Assembly (NCBI GenBank): GCA_964575455.1 | Contig: CAZNRX010000061.1 | Span: forward strand, 1 to 23,824 | Length of the DNA: 23,824 nt | Origin: SKLM01 sp964575455 | Lineage (GTDB): Bacteria > Chloroflexota > Anaerolineae > B4-G1 | Direction of reading: 5' to 3' | In this document: positions 16,605 to 23,824 of the stretch, piece after piece | Position numbering within the stretch: the stretch's first letter is position 1 | Layout of the letters: every line of letters starts with the position of its first letter | Translations under genes and position numbers: made by a program | Notes under the pieces: model-generated | Databases searched by the model: none | What the model saw: the letters and a program-made list of their open reading frames with translations, nothing else | What the model was told of the DNA's origin: nothing

Positions 16605-17228
16605 ATGATTACCATTGGGATATCTGGGCCATCAGGATCGGGCAAGACCTTCTTGTGCAAGAAGCTGAGCCGGCATCTGGCGAACTGTCGCATAATCCAA
16701 CAAGATTGGTACTTCATAGATCCCGATGAATGTGAAGATGACGCAAACTACTGCGACCTACGCTACTTGCACGTAAGGGAGTTCGTCGGTCATTTCAGCT
16801 TGCTACAAACTGGTAATGTCGCGGCAGTGCCTGTGGTCGACTTCGAGACTTTCCACAGGACTGGAGAACGCAACTTGATAGAACCTGGGGATTTCTTGCT
16901 TGTGGAAGGAATGACCATATTCCGTATACCCGAAATCCTCCGAGGCTGTGATCTTCATTACTATCTCGCTCCAGACATGGAGATAGTCCGTAAGCGGAAG
17001 TGGGCAAGGGACCTGAGCGAGAGAAACAAGAGCCCTGAGATCATTGAAGGCCAACTAGAGTGGATCGAGCGCGAGTACCGGTGGGACCTTGCCTGGTTGC
17101 CGGCTTGTGTGCAGATTATGGAATTCGAGCGTCCTGAGACCATGGAGAGTATGCACGAGACGATTCTGTCAGAAATCATGCAGAAGAGTGCTTCAGAACT
17201 GGAAACCGAGAAGGACCCGCCACAATAG
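16605..17228 (+). CDS. Uridine-kinase-like P-loop kinase
   Basis: 207 residues. Walker A is GPSGSGKT at residues 8-15 after a hydrophobic strand (ITIGIS), the start typical of uridine kinase, phosphoribulokinase and nicotinamide riboside kinase-type enzymes. QQDWYFID matches the conserved Asp region after the first helix, where these kinases have DD/DxFY; FLLVEGMTIF is the strand carrying the Walker-B-like VEG motif; RKRKWARDLSERNKSPE is the lid, with Arg residues that contact phosphates. It probably phosphorylates a nucleoside or similar small alcohol using ATP; the exact substrate cannot be read. The start lacks a strong ribosome-binding site. Confidence 0.8.
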   Translation: MITIGISGPSGSGKTFLCKKLSRHLANCRIIQQDWYFIDPDECEDDANYCDLRYLHVREFVGHFSLLQTGNVAAVPVVDFETFHRTGERNLIEPGDFLLVEGMTIFRIPEILRGCDLHYYLAPDMEIVRKRKWARDLSERNKSPEIIEGQLEWIEREYRWDLAWLPACVQIMEFERPETMESMHETILSEIMQKSASELETEKDPPQ

Positions 17229-17732
17229 GCGGCTCCTGTCGACGATTGAGCTTCCAGCTAGCGTGACCTTTGCCCGCGTGAAACAAATCACATAATTGAA
17301 CTCTGACGACGCGGCTAGCTCAATCTCTACAAACATTATACGATGTATACCGCAATCAATAAATGCATTTCCGCAAATCAAGCTGCTTGAAATTATATAA
17401 ACTGCATTTTGGTCGCGCTTTAGCAACTGATTTGTGCCCTATATTACCCAATTATACAACATTATATTGAGTTGCTTTCCGCTTCCTGCATACATGTCAA
17501 GCAGAATTGGGACCAAATCAGGGTCCAGATTCAAATATGCGATTACCTATTCTTCGGTCAAAGGTGATGCTAGGGGCGAAGATGAAGAACGAATCCCGCG
17601 ACAAACGGACTTGCTGGCCAGCCTCAAGCGTACCTGCCGCTCCGTGACGTCACTGGACTTCGTTGCGTTGGCCCGACACTCACCTCCATCGTCTTCCGTC
17701 ACAGACGAGTCTGCTGACCGCTGGAGAGTATG
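17229..17732. promoter_or_regulatory. AT-rich leader upstream of the ABC-3C operon
   Basis: The segment of about 17290-17470 is conspicuously AT-rich compared with the GC-rich surroundings, with several TATA-like hexamers. TATAC-GAT-GTATA at 17337-17349 is an inverted repeat that could be an operator. A 99-codon frame (17434-17733) overlaps the operon start by ATGA but has no domain and no ribosome-binding site, so I do not call it. GGAG at 17723-17726 fits the ATG at 17733. The promoter of the defence operon should lie here. Confidence 0.45.
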
Positions 17733-18995
17733 ATGAATAGCGAATCAATGCCAGCACCCGAAGACACTCTTGACACAGCCGACCCTGGAGACGACACGCA
17801 GCGTCGGTATCGATATCAGGCTGCCTATGCCGCCATACTGGCCCTCACCCTGCTCGATGCTGACACCGAGCACGAGGAGGTCTTCTGCGAACAGCACGAG
17901 GACACCTTGCTCAAGAGATGCGATGGAACATTCGCTGGGATTCAGGTGAAGACCCGCAGGCCTGGTCGCGAACCATTCAAGGCAAGAGACGCTCAGGTCA
18001 TCAAGTCCATTTGCCGATTCATTAGGCAGGAAATGCAGTTTCCAGGCCACTACACGCGTTTTGTCCTAGCCACGAACTACGCGTTTTGGACCGAGAAGAG
18101 GTCTCAACAGAATCTGCCCTATCTACTGGAGCTGGCTAGCAGTTCACAAGGAGACCACAGTTGGCTGACATCCTTTGTGAATAGGATCAAGGAAGAGTGT
18201 AGACTGACAGACGAAACGGACGTAACTGATCTAGTTGTCCGGGTACTTAGGAAGATGGAGATACAGACTGCACTACCGAAATTCGACGATGTAGAGTCAC
18301 GTCTTGCCAGGCACATTCCGGAGTACCATGACGTGGGAGAAGCTGGCTTCGACGATCTGCTTAGAGCAGCCAGAGCTCTCATTGATGAGGCCTCCAGAGC
18401 CGCTTCTCTTCAGCACGTCACGGCCAAACAAATGTACTTCGCCCTATGCTCAGATCCGTCGCGAGCGAGAGCCAATGATATCATAGACGGCAAGAGAATC
18501 ACCAGAGCGAGAGTGAAGACCATACTTAGGAGCAGGTTGTCAGGAGATCTCCTACTCCGTAGAAGACACAAGGTGCTAGTCTCGGACTTGCCTAAGGGAA
18601 TGCGGAATCTCGAGCTGAAAATGGCGAAAGGCAGAGTCTCGGCTCACAGTATCCGTGACGCAAGAGATCAGAAATACTCGGCTGAGCACTTGCTGAACAG
18701 GTGGATCTATAAGTACGATCCCAATACGGCGAATCGACGGTATGAGCACCTAACCGCGATAGTGGGCAATGAGTGTCACGAGGCATATGACTCGGTGTTT
18801 ACGCCTGAAGCACCGTTTGGGCAGGAGATGCTGCAGGAGGTCAGGAGACGGCTTCGTGATCGCCACTCCAGAAACCCGGCGAGCTTCTTCCGTAGCGAGT
18901 ACGAGCATCTCTTGGGAATTGCGGGTATCCTGACAGAAATCTGCGACGTCTGGTGGAGTGAGAGGTTCGAGCTTCCGGAGAGTGACAAGACATGA
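17733..18995 (+). CDS. DUF4297-type dsDNA nuclease, effector of an ABC-3C system
   Basis: 420 residues from the second ATG (17733, GGAG six bases upstream); an ATG at 17730 is too close to that site. The N-terminal domain has the layout of DUF4297/Cap4-like restriction-fold nucleases: RYRYQAAYAAILAL, then EVFCEQHEDTLLKR, CDGTFAGIQVKTR. The PD-(D/E)xK-type residues are Glu53 or Glu56, Asp64 and Gln71-x-Lys73 in this numbering. RFVLATNYAFW and NLPYLLELA follow, also family-typical. The C-terminal half (from about residue 210) is an unassigned helical domain, ending in a region rich in Arg and Glu. It should cut DNA when released or activated by the partner ATPase. Its TGA overlaps the next ATG by four bases (ATGA). 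Confidence 0.82.
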   Translation: MNSESMPAPEDTLDTADPGDDTQRRYRYQAAYAAILALTLLDADTEHEEVFCEQHEDTLLKRCDGTFAGIQVKTRRPGREPFKARDAQVIKSICRFIRQEMQFPGHYTRFVLATNYAFWTEKRSQQNLPYLLELASSSQGDHSWLTSFVNRIKEECRLTDETDVTDLVVRVLRKMEIQTALPKFDDVESRLARHIPEYHDVGEAGFDDLLRAARALIDEASRAASLQHVTAKQMYFALCSDPSRARANDIIDGKRITRARVKTILRSRLSGDLLLRRRHKVLVSDLPKGMRNLELKMAKGRVSAHSIRDARDQKYSAEHLLNRWIYKYDPNTANRRYEHLTAIVGNECHEAYDSVFTPEAPFGQEMLQEVRRRLRDRHSRNPASFFRSEYEHLLGIAGILTEICDVWWSERFELPESDKT

Positions 18996-19540
18996 GCCTT
19001 TTTCGCACTCTTTCAGACCTGGAAGCTAGCGACTCGGTGCACTTGGGGAGGCTATTGATCCTCTTGAATGCTTTTGCTGGCGAAACCGGAACTGAGCCAA
19101 TACAAGGGCTGACAAAGCTGGCGAAGCTGGATTTCCTGCTGCGCTACCCCGTCTACTTGGAGCGCGCCCTGAAGGCAAGGAATGCCTCAATTCGGAGCGT
19201 CAAGGTGGCCGAGCATGAGCGAAAAAGTGTAGAATCGACTATGATCCGGTATAGGTACGGGCCGTGGGACCCGCGGTACCGAAGGTTCATCAACTTGCTG
19301 GTGGCAAAGGGACTTGCAGAAGTGAAGATAGAAGGCAGAACGGTGGTCATTGGGCTTACCGCAGCAGGGCATGACTTGGCTGAGCAGATATCTAGACAGG
19401 ATCCGTTCCAGGACATCACGCGTCGGGCAGAAACTCTCAGCACTCATTTTGATTACACTGGAACCTACCTGATGAAGTTCATCTACAGGACTTTTCCGGA
19501 GATCTGCTCACTGCGCCTTGGAGAGGAGATAGATCTGTGA
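18992..19540 (+). CDS. ABC-3C middle component
   Basis: 182 residues. It lies between the nuclease and the SMC-like ATPase, overlapping each by four bases, which is the defining arrangement of ABC three-component systems. HLGRLLILLNAFAG, GLTKLAKLDFLLRYPVYLERAL and RYGPWDPRYRRFINLLVAKGLAEV read as a winged-helix scaffold, with EGRTVVIGLTAAGHDLAEQI as wing and following helix. It ends with a helix (YTGTYLMKFIYRTFPEI) like those seen at the end of this family. Its role is thought to be structural, linking the ATPase to the effector; it has no catalytic motif. Confidence 0.8.
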   Translation: MSLFRTLSDLEASDSVHLGRLLILLNAFAGETGTEPIQGLTKLAKLDFLLRYPVYLERALKARNASIRSVKVAEHERKSVESTMIRYRYGPWDPRYRRFINLLVAKGLAEVKIEGRTVVIGLTAAGHDLAEQISRQDPFQDITRRAETLSTHFDYTGTYLMKFIYRTFPEICSLRLGEEIDL

Positions 19541-21471
19541 GAATCCGATTCGAGACGCTTGCCATACAATGCAGGGAAGCTCGCGAAGTGATTAGCTTTG
19601 CGCCGCGGATTTCCTTCTTCCACGGACAAATATCGGCAGGAAAATCATCCATTCTTAGGTTACTAGACTACTGTCTTGGTGGGAGACTCGAATGGACACC
19701 GGCCCTCTCACAAGAATTAGTGTCTGCCGAGCTTAACGCAAGGGTTGGCGAGTACCAGGTGCTCTTCTACAGAGACGCAAGTGATTCCAATGCGGTTCAC
19801 GTGACCTGGAAGAATGATGCAGGCAGGTCCGCCAGCGTCCTGGCCCCTCTGAGAGCCGCTTCTAGGCCCATCTGGAATGACTGCGTCTACAACCTAAGTG
19901 ACTTGTTGTTCTACCTCGCGGGACTGGATCCAATCAAAGTACGGAAGAGCAAAAGAAAGGAAGATAGCCCGCTCGTGCGACTGAGTTTCAGAGATCTTAT
20001 GTGGTACTGCTACCTGGAGCAGGACGATTTGGACTCTTCCTTCTATCAGCTAGGAACGATCTACCGCAAGCTAAAGAGTCGGGATGCAATGCGATTCATA
20101 ACTGGGTTCTACACAGAGAGGTGGAACGAACTTGAGATTCGACTAGAGGCAATACGAGAAGAGCGATCAGCAAAGCTCGAGGCGGCCAAGCAGGTGCGAG
20201 AATTCTTGCAGCAATACGCAGGAGGCCTTGAGCGTGAGGTCAATGAACAGATGGAAGCAACTCAGCGAAGACTAGCGAGCTCGAAGCAAGAACTGGCGGA
20301 GCTGCATCGTCGCTATGAGATAGAGACCCACTTTGCAGATGATCTCCGTCGGCAACTGAGGCAGCTCGGGAACAAGCTGGCTAAGGAAGAACAAGCCCTC
20401 GAGGATCTTGAGGAACGGATTTCAGAGCAAGTGGAACTCAGGGCCGAGCTCCTGTCTGCGAGATTCAAACTGGCACGTGCAGAGTCAGCTTCATCCGTGC
20501 TCTCAGGGGTCGAATTCCTGTACTGCCCGGCGTGTGGCGCAGATCTGCAAACAGACCACCCGCACAGACATGGGACATGCGATTTGTGTGGTAGATTCCG
20601 AGATCGGTCCACCACCGAACCCGTCCAGCAGGCTGAAATCGTGAGACGAGACTTAGGATCTCGAGTGGAAGAACTCGACGAGTCGCTGACGAGACATCGC
20701 AGAGCCCTAGAGAAACAGCTTAGACGGGTCGGGCGACTGAGGCAGCGGAAGGCAGAGCTTGATTCGAGACTATCCGATGAGCTATCCAGTTACGATTCTG
20801 CGTACGTTTCTCAGTCACGCGAATTGGAGCGTCGGATCGCCACTCTGGAGGAAAGACAGCGCGGGCTGGAGAAGACTGTTCGGATGCTCGAGGCAGTAGA
20901 TGAATACGAGAGAGAAGCTAGTCAACTCGCGGCAGAAGAGAATCGAATCAAGAGGGAGATAGCTGCAGAGAAACGCAAGCTGACGGACGCGCAAGAAGTA
21001 GTTGAGGAGATCGAGGACACTTACTTGGAAGCGTTGGTACAAGTTGGCGTTCCTGGTGTGGCGGAGACAGATGAAGTTGAGATCAACCGGAAAACCTGGA
21101 TCCCCAAGATTATACCCAGAGAGGGAGATCCCTACACGTTCTATGATGCGGGGAGCGGGGGAAAGAAGACACTCCTCAACGTATGCTACGCGCTATCTGT
21201 GCACCAGATCGCAGCCAAATACGATCGTCCGTTGCCCACCTTCTTGATGATTGACACGCCGATGAAGAACATTGGCGAAGATGTCAACGAGAACATATTC
21301 AGAGCCTTCTATGAGTATGTTTATCATCTTGCCAGCGACGAGTTGTCGGGAACGCAGTTTGTCATTGTCGACAAGAATTACTTCGCACCGGGAGATGAAC
21401 AGAGGGTGTCCGTCGTGGAGAGATTCATGTCTCCGGATCGACCACTTATTCCCTACTACAGAGGGCCCTAG
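19537..21471 (+). CDS. SMC/Rad50-like ABC ATPase of an ABC-3C system
   Basis: 644 residues from the GTG that overlaps the previous TGA (GTGA). Walker A is GQISAGKS (30-37). Residues of about 190-330 and 370-490 are long charged coiled coils (for example LASSKQELAELHRR and EDLEERISEQVEL). Between them Cys330, Cys333, Cys348 and Cys351 (YCPACGADL ... CDLCGR) form a zinc-hook-like tip, as in Rad50. The signature motif is DAGSGGKKTLLN (537-548), and Walker B is TFLMIDTP with Asp573, followed by the D-loop region. Such proteins clamp or translocate on nucleic acid and are expected to sense invading DNA and switch on the nuclease. The adjacent coupled genes support the call. Confidence 0.88.
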   Translation: MRIRFETLAIQCREAREVISFAPRISFFHGQISAGKSSILRLLDYCLGGRLEWTPALSQELVSAELNARVGEYQVLFYRDASDSNAVHVTWKNDAGRSASVLAPLRAASRPIWNDCVYNLSDLLFYLAGLDPIKVRKSKRKEDSPLVRLSFRDLMWYCYLEQDDLDSSFYQLGTIYRKLKSRDAMRFITGFYTERWNELEIRLEAIREERSAKLEAAKQVREFLQQYAGGLEREVNEQMEATQRRLASSKQELAELHRRYEIETHFADDLRRQLRQLGNKLAKEEQALEDLEERISEQVELRAELLSARFKLARAESASSVLSGVEFLYCPACGADLQTDHPHRHGTCDLCGRFRDRSTTEPVQQAEIVRRDLGSRVEELDESLTRHRRALEKQLRRVGRLRQRKAELDSRLSDELSSYDSAYVSQSRELERRIATLEERQRGLEKTVRMLEAVDEYEREASQLAAEENRIKREIAAEKRKLTDAQEVVEEIEDTYLEALVQVGVPGVAETDEVEINRKTWIPKIIPREGDPYTFYDAGSGGKKTLLNVCYALSVHQIAAKYDRPLPTFLMIDTPMKNIGEDVNENIFRAFYEYVYHLASDELSGTQFVIVDKNYFAPGDEQRVSVVERFMSPDRPLIPYYRGP

Positions 21472-21480
21472 ACCAAGCGC

Positions 21481-21855
21481 ATGAGCCTCTCGCTCAGAGC
21501 AGAGCGACTAATCCTTCGACAGGAAGGGCGATCGGTGACGCTCAGCCCCATTGGAGACAACTACCAATCTCTCTCGGGACTTCAGCTAGGAAGACCATAC
21601 CTCTCAACAATCCGTCATAATCCGATACCTATGCCAGGAACAGAAGCGCTCGGAGAGCCGCTATGGATTGTCAGCATCTGGCCCACCCAAGAGTTCGTGG
21701 CAATCGTCCAGAATGGTTCGCATGTAGAGTGTTCTCTTCTTGTCAATCAAAGGCATCGGTCTCGAGTCAGGGGTCTCCGTCTGCACACTTGGAGCAGTGT
21801 AGGACCTCGCTTCCAGGCAACTGAGAAAGAGCACCCGCCCCTGATCCCTGTTTGA
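21481..21855 (+). CDS. Possible small fourth gene of the ABC-3C operon
   Basis: 124 residues starting with ATG nine bases after the ATPase stop. There is no ribosome-binding site, so translation would rely on coupling. The interior (PLWIVSIWPTQEFVAIVQNG, then VECSLLVNQRHRSRVRG) has plausible strand and loop alternation and codon use like the operon. Against it, I recognise no domain, and the last 89 bases overlap the minus-strand ribbon-helix-helix gene ending at 21767, which has better support. Treat as tentative. Confidence 0.35.
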   Translation: MSLSLRAERLILRQEGRSVTLSPIGDNYQSLSGLQLGRPYLSTIRHNPIPMPGTEALGEPLWIVSIWPTQEFVAIVQNGSHVECSLLVNQRHRSRVRGLRLHTWSSVGPRFQATEKEHPPLIPV

Positions 21856-22117
21856 ACACGGGTCTGTACACGATCTCGCTGGTCTCGAAGCTGCCATCGC
21901 AACGATGACAGGTGCCTGCCTCTCTAGCCTTGATTGGGACGTAGCCATCGATGACCCAGGTCGTCTCCCCCACCCCCAGATGGGCGGCCAGGGTGCGCAA
22001 GGCAACTCGGACTGTCTCCGTCTGATTGTCGGCGTAGAATCGTTGGGCGAGCTCCTCGAGTAGCCGTGCCGATTCCCTGCCGAGGGTGAACGTCTTCTTA
22101 CCTGCTTGTTCGCTCAT
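21767..22117 (-). CDS. Ribbon-helix-helix protein with C-terminal zinc ribbon
   Basis: 116 residues from the ATG at 22117, chosen because GGGAGGTGG lies just upstream; an in-frame start at 22186 would fall inside the promoter. Residues 8-50 (KTFTLGRESARLLEELAQRF, TETVRVALRTLAAHLG) follow the ribbon-helix-helix (CopG/Arc-like) pattern: a short strand, a helix, a turn and a second helix. The C-terminus has CHRC (70, 73) and CSKC (108, 111), a probable Zn-binding ribbon. Probable DNA-binding regulator, perhaps autoregulatory through the repeat at 22160-22178. Runs convergently toward the ABC-3C operon. Confidence 0.7.
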   Translation of the reverse strand: MSEQAGKKTFTLGRESARLLEELAQRFYADNQTETVRVALRTLAAHLGVGETTWVIDGYVPIKAREAGTCHRCDGSFETSEIVYRPVFKQGSGAGALSQLPGSEVLHCSKCADGDP

Positions 22118-22157
22118 AGCCACCTCCCCGTGATCCGTGCCTGCTGGTGATGTCCGT

Positions 22158-22186
22158 AGTGTACCATATTGTACCATACTAACCAA
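22158..22186 (-). promoter_or_regulatory. Predicted promoter with tandem operator-like repeat for the ribbon-helix-helix gene
   Basis: On the minus strand TTGGTT (22186-22181) and TACACT (22163-22158) are separated by 17 bases, a plausible -35/-10 pair (partial consensus). The spacer and the -10 contain two direct copies of TATGGTACA with a 10-bp period (22160-22168 and 22170-22178 on the plus strand as TGTACCATA). One helical turn spacing fits cooperative binding of ribbon-helix-helix dimers. Confidence 0.5.
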
Positions 22187-22295
22187 GGCTAGCGTGGTAG
22201 GGCTTCAGACGGGTTCACGCAGCGGAGCAATCGTGGGGGAGGAGTCTCCGATCCCGTCTGCTCTCGAGGCAACTGCTGCCATCCTGTGCAGGCAA

Positions 22296-23824
22296 TCATC
22301 TGCTCCAGTGGACGCGATAGCAGCGCGTCTCCCAGATGACCACGTTGGACAGGATACCTTCGACCACGACCCAAGCTTGCCACGTGCCCGTCTCGTCCAC
22401 CCCGAAGTAGGGATTCCCAACCTGCAAAGGCCCATAGGAGAACGTTGAACTGCCTGCCGTGTAAGGCAGCAACGAGTAGGCGCCACTTGGCGCCACGATG
22501 CTGAAGGTCGCGTCGTAGGGCGGCGAACCCCCATTCACCACGACGTGAAGCGTCTGAGCAGGCAGCCCCCAGTAGAGCGGAGCATAGCAGACGAGATAGG
22601 CGTAGTCCCGCGTCAGCGTGACATCTGTGACCGGGGGCGTCGTGGGTGTCGGCGTGGGACTGGGCGTCGACGTGGGACTCGGCGTCGGGGTCTGAGTAGG
22701 CGTGCTGCTTGGCGGCACCGTTGGGCTAGGGGTATGAGTCGGCGTGTCAGTGGGAGTCGGCGTATCGGTGGGTGGTAGCAGGGCGGTGCTGAGATCAAGG
22801 CAGAGCCGCAGCTTCACCGCTGTAGCCGGACAAGCAAAGGCACCACGATCCGTGCCCGGCGAGGATTCGGCCTCGATCTGGAATGCCGTCTCGCCGCCTA
22901 TGAAGCTGCTGATGCCCACGTTCGTGTCCACTTGACGCAAGACACAGTCCTGATGACCGGTCGAGTAGCGTCCGTTGATGGCATGGTTCTCGACGGACAG
23001 CTCGACGTACTCGTGGGAGCTGTCCAGGTCCCCTGCGGCGTGCAGCGTGGAGATGGTGCCACTGGTGAAGGCCTCGCCAGCGGGAGCGTAGACGGTACGG
23101 GCTTGCGTGTCCCCATCGGAGCTGAACCCATCGATGATCACCTCGGTCTCCCCTGGAGCGCAGCCCGGCACCGGAGTTGTCGTCGCCGTCGGCGGAGGTG
23201 TGTCCGTGGCCCGAGGAGTCGAGGTGCTGGTCGGCGTAGGGGTATCCGTAGGGGGTGACGTCGAGGTTGGTGTCGCCGTTGACGGCGAGCTGCTGATATC
23301 GTAGCAGATCTTGATCTTGAGCGGGGTTCCAGGACACTCGTGGACGTTCACCGATGCGTCTCTCTCCCCATCAAACGTGAAGCTGGATGCCCCCGAGATG
23401 AAGGGGCTGATGTCGTGGGTGGCGTCATCCACTGTCCGATAGACGCAATCACTCGCGCCGGAGTAGAGGCTAGTGGCGACCGGATGGACGCTGTTCACCC
23501 AGACGTCGAACGTCTCATAGGAGCGATCGATGTTGCCCGCGGCACAGATCTCCGTGATCGCGCCCGAATCAAACGTCCTGCCCGCTGGGGCGGGAACGAT
23601 GACCGAGTCCTCCAAACCAGAGCCAAAGTCCGTGAGCTCAACGTACGTGGCGCAATTGCAGGGAGACGGGGGCGCAGTCCCGGTAGGGGTAGGCGTGTCA
23701 GGCGGCTGCGTGGGCGTCGACGTCGAGGTTTCAGTGGGCGTAGGCGTGTCGGGGACCCGGGTCGCCGTTGGCGTCGATGTCTCCGTCGGTGTGGCGGTGT
23801 CAGGCGGTTGAGTGGGTGTCGGTG
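22296..23824 (-). CDS. Surface protein with Thr/Pro-rich linkers and a duplicated domain (5' end outside window)
   Basis: At least 509 residues; the frame continues past the right edge, so the TTG at 23615 is internal. In order (N to C): a Thr/Pro linker (TPTPT, TETSTSTPT), domain A beginning CNCATYVEL (23290-23660), a second linker (TPTSTSTP), domain B beginning CAPGETEV (22788-23163), a third linker (TPTPTDTPT) and a C-terminal domain with VCYAPLYWGLP, WQAWVVVEG and a final CYRVHWSR. Domains A and B share APAG-x-x-F-x-SG-x-I-x-x-x-x-AG-x-x-D, DC-V-x-R-x-VD and I-S-x-F-I-G/S-G blocks and end CYDIS or CLDLS, so they are tandem copies. Thr/Pro linkers of this kind mark extracellular Chloroflexota proteins. 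No enzymatic motif seen. Confidence 0.8.
   Translation of the reverse strand, partial: PTPTQPPDTATPTETSTPTATRVPDTPTPTETSTSTPTQPPDTPTPTGTAPPSPCNCATYVELTDFGSGLEDSVIVPAPAGRTFDSGAITEICAAGNIDRSYETFDVWVNSVHPVATSLYSGASDCVYRTVDDATHDISPFISGASSFTFDGERDASVNVHECPGTPLKIKICYDISSSPSTATPTSTSPPTDTPTPTSTSTPRATDTPPPTATTTPVPGCAPGETEVIIDGFSSDGDTQARTVYAPAGEAFTSGTISTLHAAGDLDSSHEYVELSVENHAINGRYSTGHQDCVLRQVDTNVGISSFIGGETAFQIEAESSPGTDRGAFACPATAVKLRLCLDLSTALLPPTDTPTPTDTPTHTPSPTVPPSSTPTQTPTPSPTSTPSPTPTPTTPPVTDVTLTRDYAYLVCYAPLYWGLPAQTLHVVVNGGSPPYDATFSIVAPSGAYSLLPYTAGSSTFSYGPLQVGNPYFGVDETGTWQAWVVVEGILSNVVIWETRCYRVHWSR
22632..22775. repeat. Low-complexity Thr/Pro-encoding repeat
   Basis: GGCGTnGG-like short units repeat along the plus strand and encode TPTPT or TPTQTP-type linker on the minus strand between domain B and the C-terminal domain. 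Confidence 0.8.
23178..23285. repeat. Low-complexity Thr/Pro-encoding repeat
   Basis: The same kind of degenerate six-base repeat, encoding the linker between domains A and B (TPTSTSTPRATDTPPPTAT). Confidence 0.75.
23670..23824. repeat. Low-complexity Thr/Pro-encoding repeat reaching the window edge
   Basis: Degenerate repeats encoding TPTPTETSTSTPTQPPDT-type linker before domain A; continues beyond the window. Confidence 0.75.

Noticed and set aside
17434..17733. 99-codon frame overlapping the nuclease start by ATGA
   Set aside because: Half lies in AT-rich non-coding-like sequence, no ribosome-binding site and no domain; the overlap alone is weak evidence.
22632..23824. Repetitive short units resembling a CRISPR or VNTR array
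   Set aside because: They are degenerate Thr/Pro codon runs inside an open reading frame, with no constant repeat and unique spacers.

Overview
The window looks like chromosomal DNA of a GC-rich environmental bacterium, most likely Chloroflexota (Anaerolineae-like). The clues are two surface or secreted proteins in that phylum's style: one with long Thr/Pro linkers, and one a right-handed beta-helix protein ending in an FMPLVLK-type tail. This placement is inference; there is no rRNA or other phylogenetic marker here. I see no tRNA, rRNA or CRISPR array.

Layout. 1-746: 3' part of an unrecognised gene, possibly cobalamin-related, then about 1 kb without a credible gene. 1754-3739 (-): secreted beta-helix protein. 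4352-4900 (-): macro-domain protein. 5124-6631: an apparently intact insertion sequence whose DDE transposase start lies inside a perfect 13-bp inverted repeat. 6808-7566 (-): truncated IS1634-type transposase. 8118-8277: a 160-bp MITE-like element with 12-bp terminal inverted repeats and a 6-bp target duplication.

8505-15212 (+) is the most unusual block. Six genes run in one direction with short gaps: a TrmB-type regulator, a radical SAM/SPASM protein, an SPL-family radical SAM protein with a winged-helix/PqqD-like tail, a dihydroorotate-dehydrogenase-like flavoprotein fused to a 2[4Fe-4S] ferredoxin, a second SPL-family radical SAM protein, and a polytopic membrane protein. I cannot match the set to a named pathway. 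It looks like a redox and radical-chemistry pathway with its own regulator and exporter. After an 810-bp gap come a DUF5680-like protein and a uridine-kinase-like P-loop kinase (16023-17228).

17733-21471 (+), behind an AT-rich leader, is a three-gene operon joined by 4-bp start/stop overlaps: a DUF4297-type nuclease, a small middle component, and an SMC/Rad50-like ABC ATPase with a zinc hook. This matches the ABC three-component (ABC-3C) conflict systems, so it is probably an anti-phage or anti-plasmid defence locus. A possible fourth gene follows. Convergent to it is a ribbon-helix-helix/zinc-ribbon protein (21767-22117, -) whose promoter carries a 10-bp-period tandem repeat. The window ends inside a surface protein with Thr/Pro linkers and a duplicated domain (22296-23824, -).
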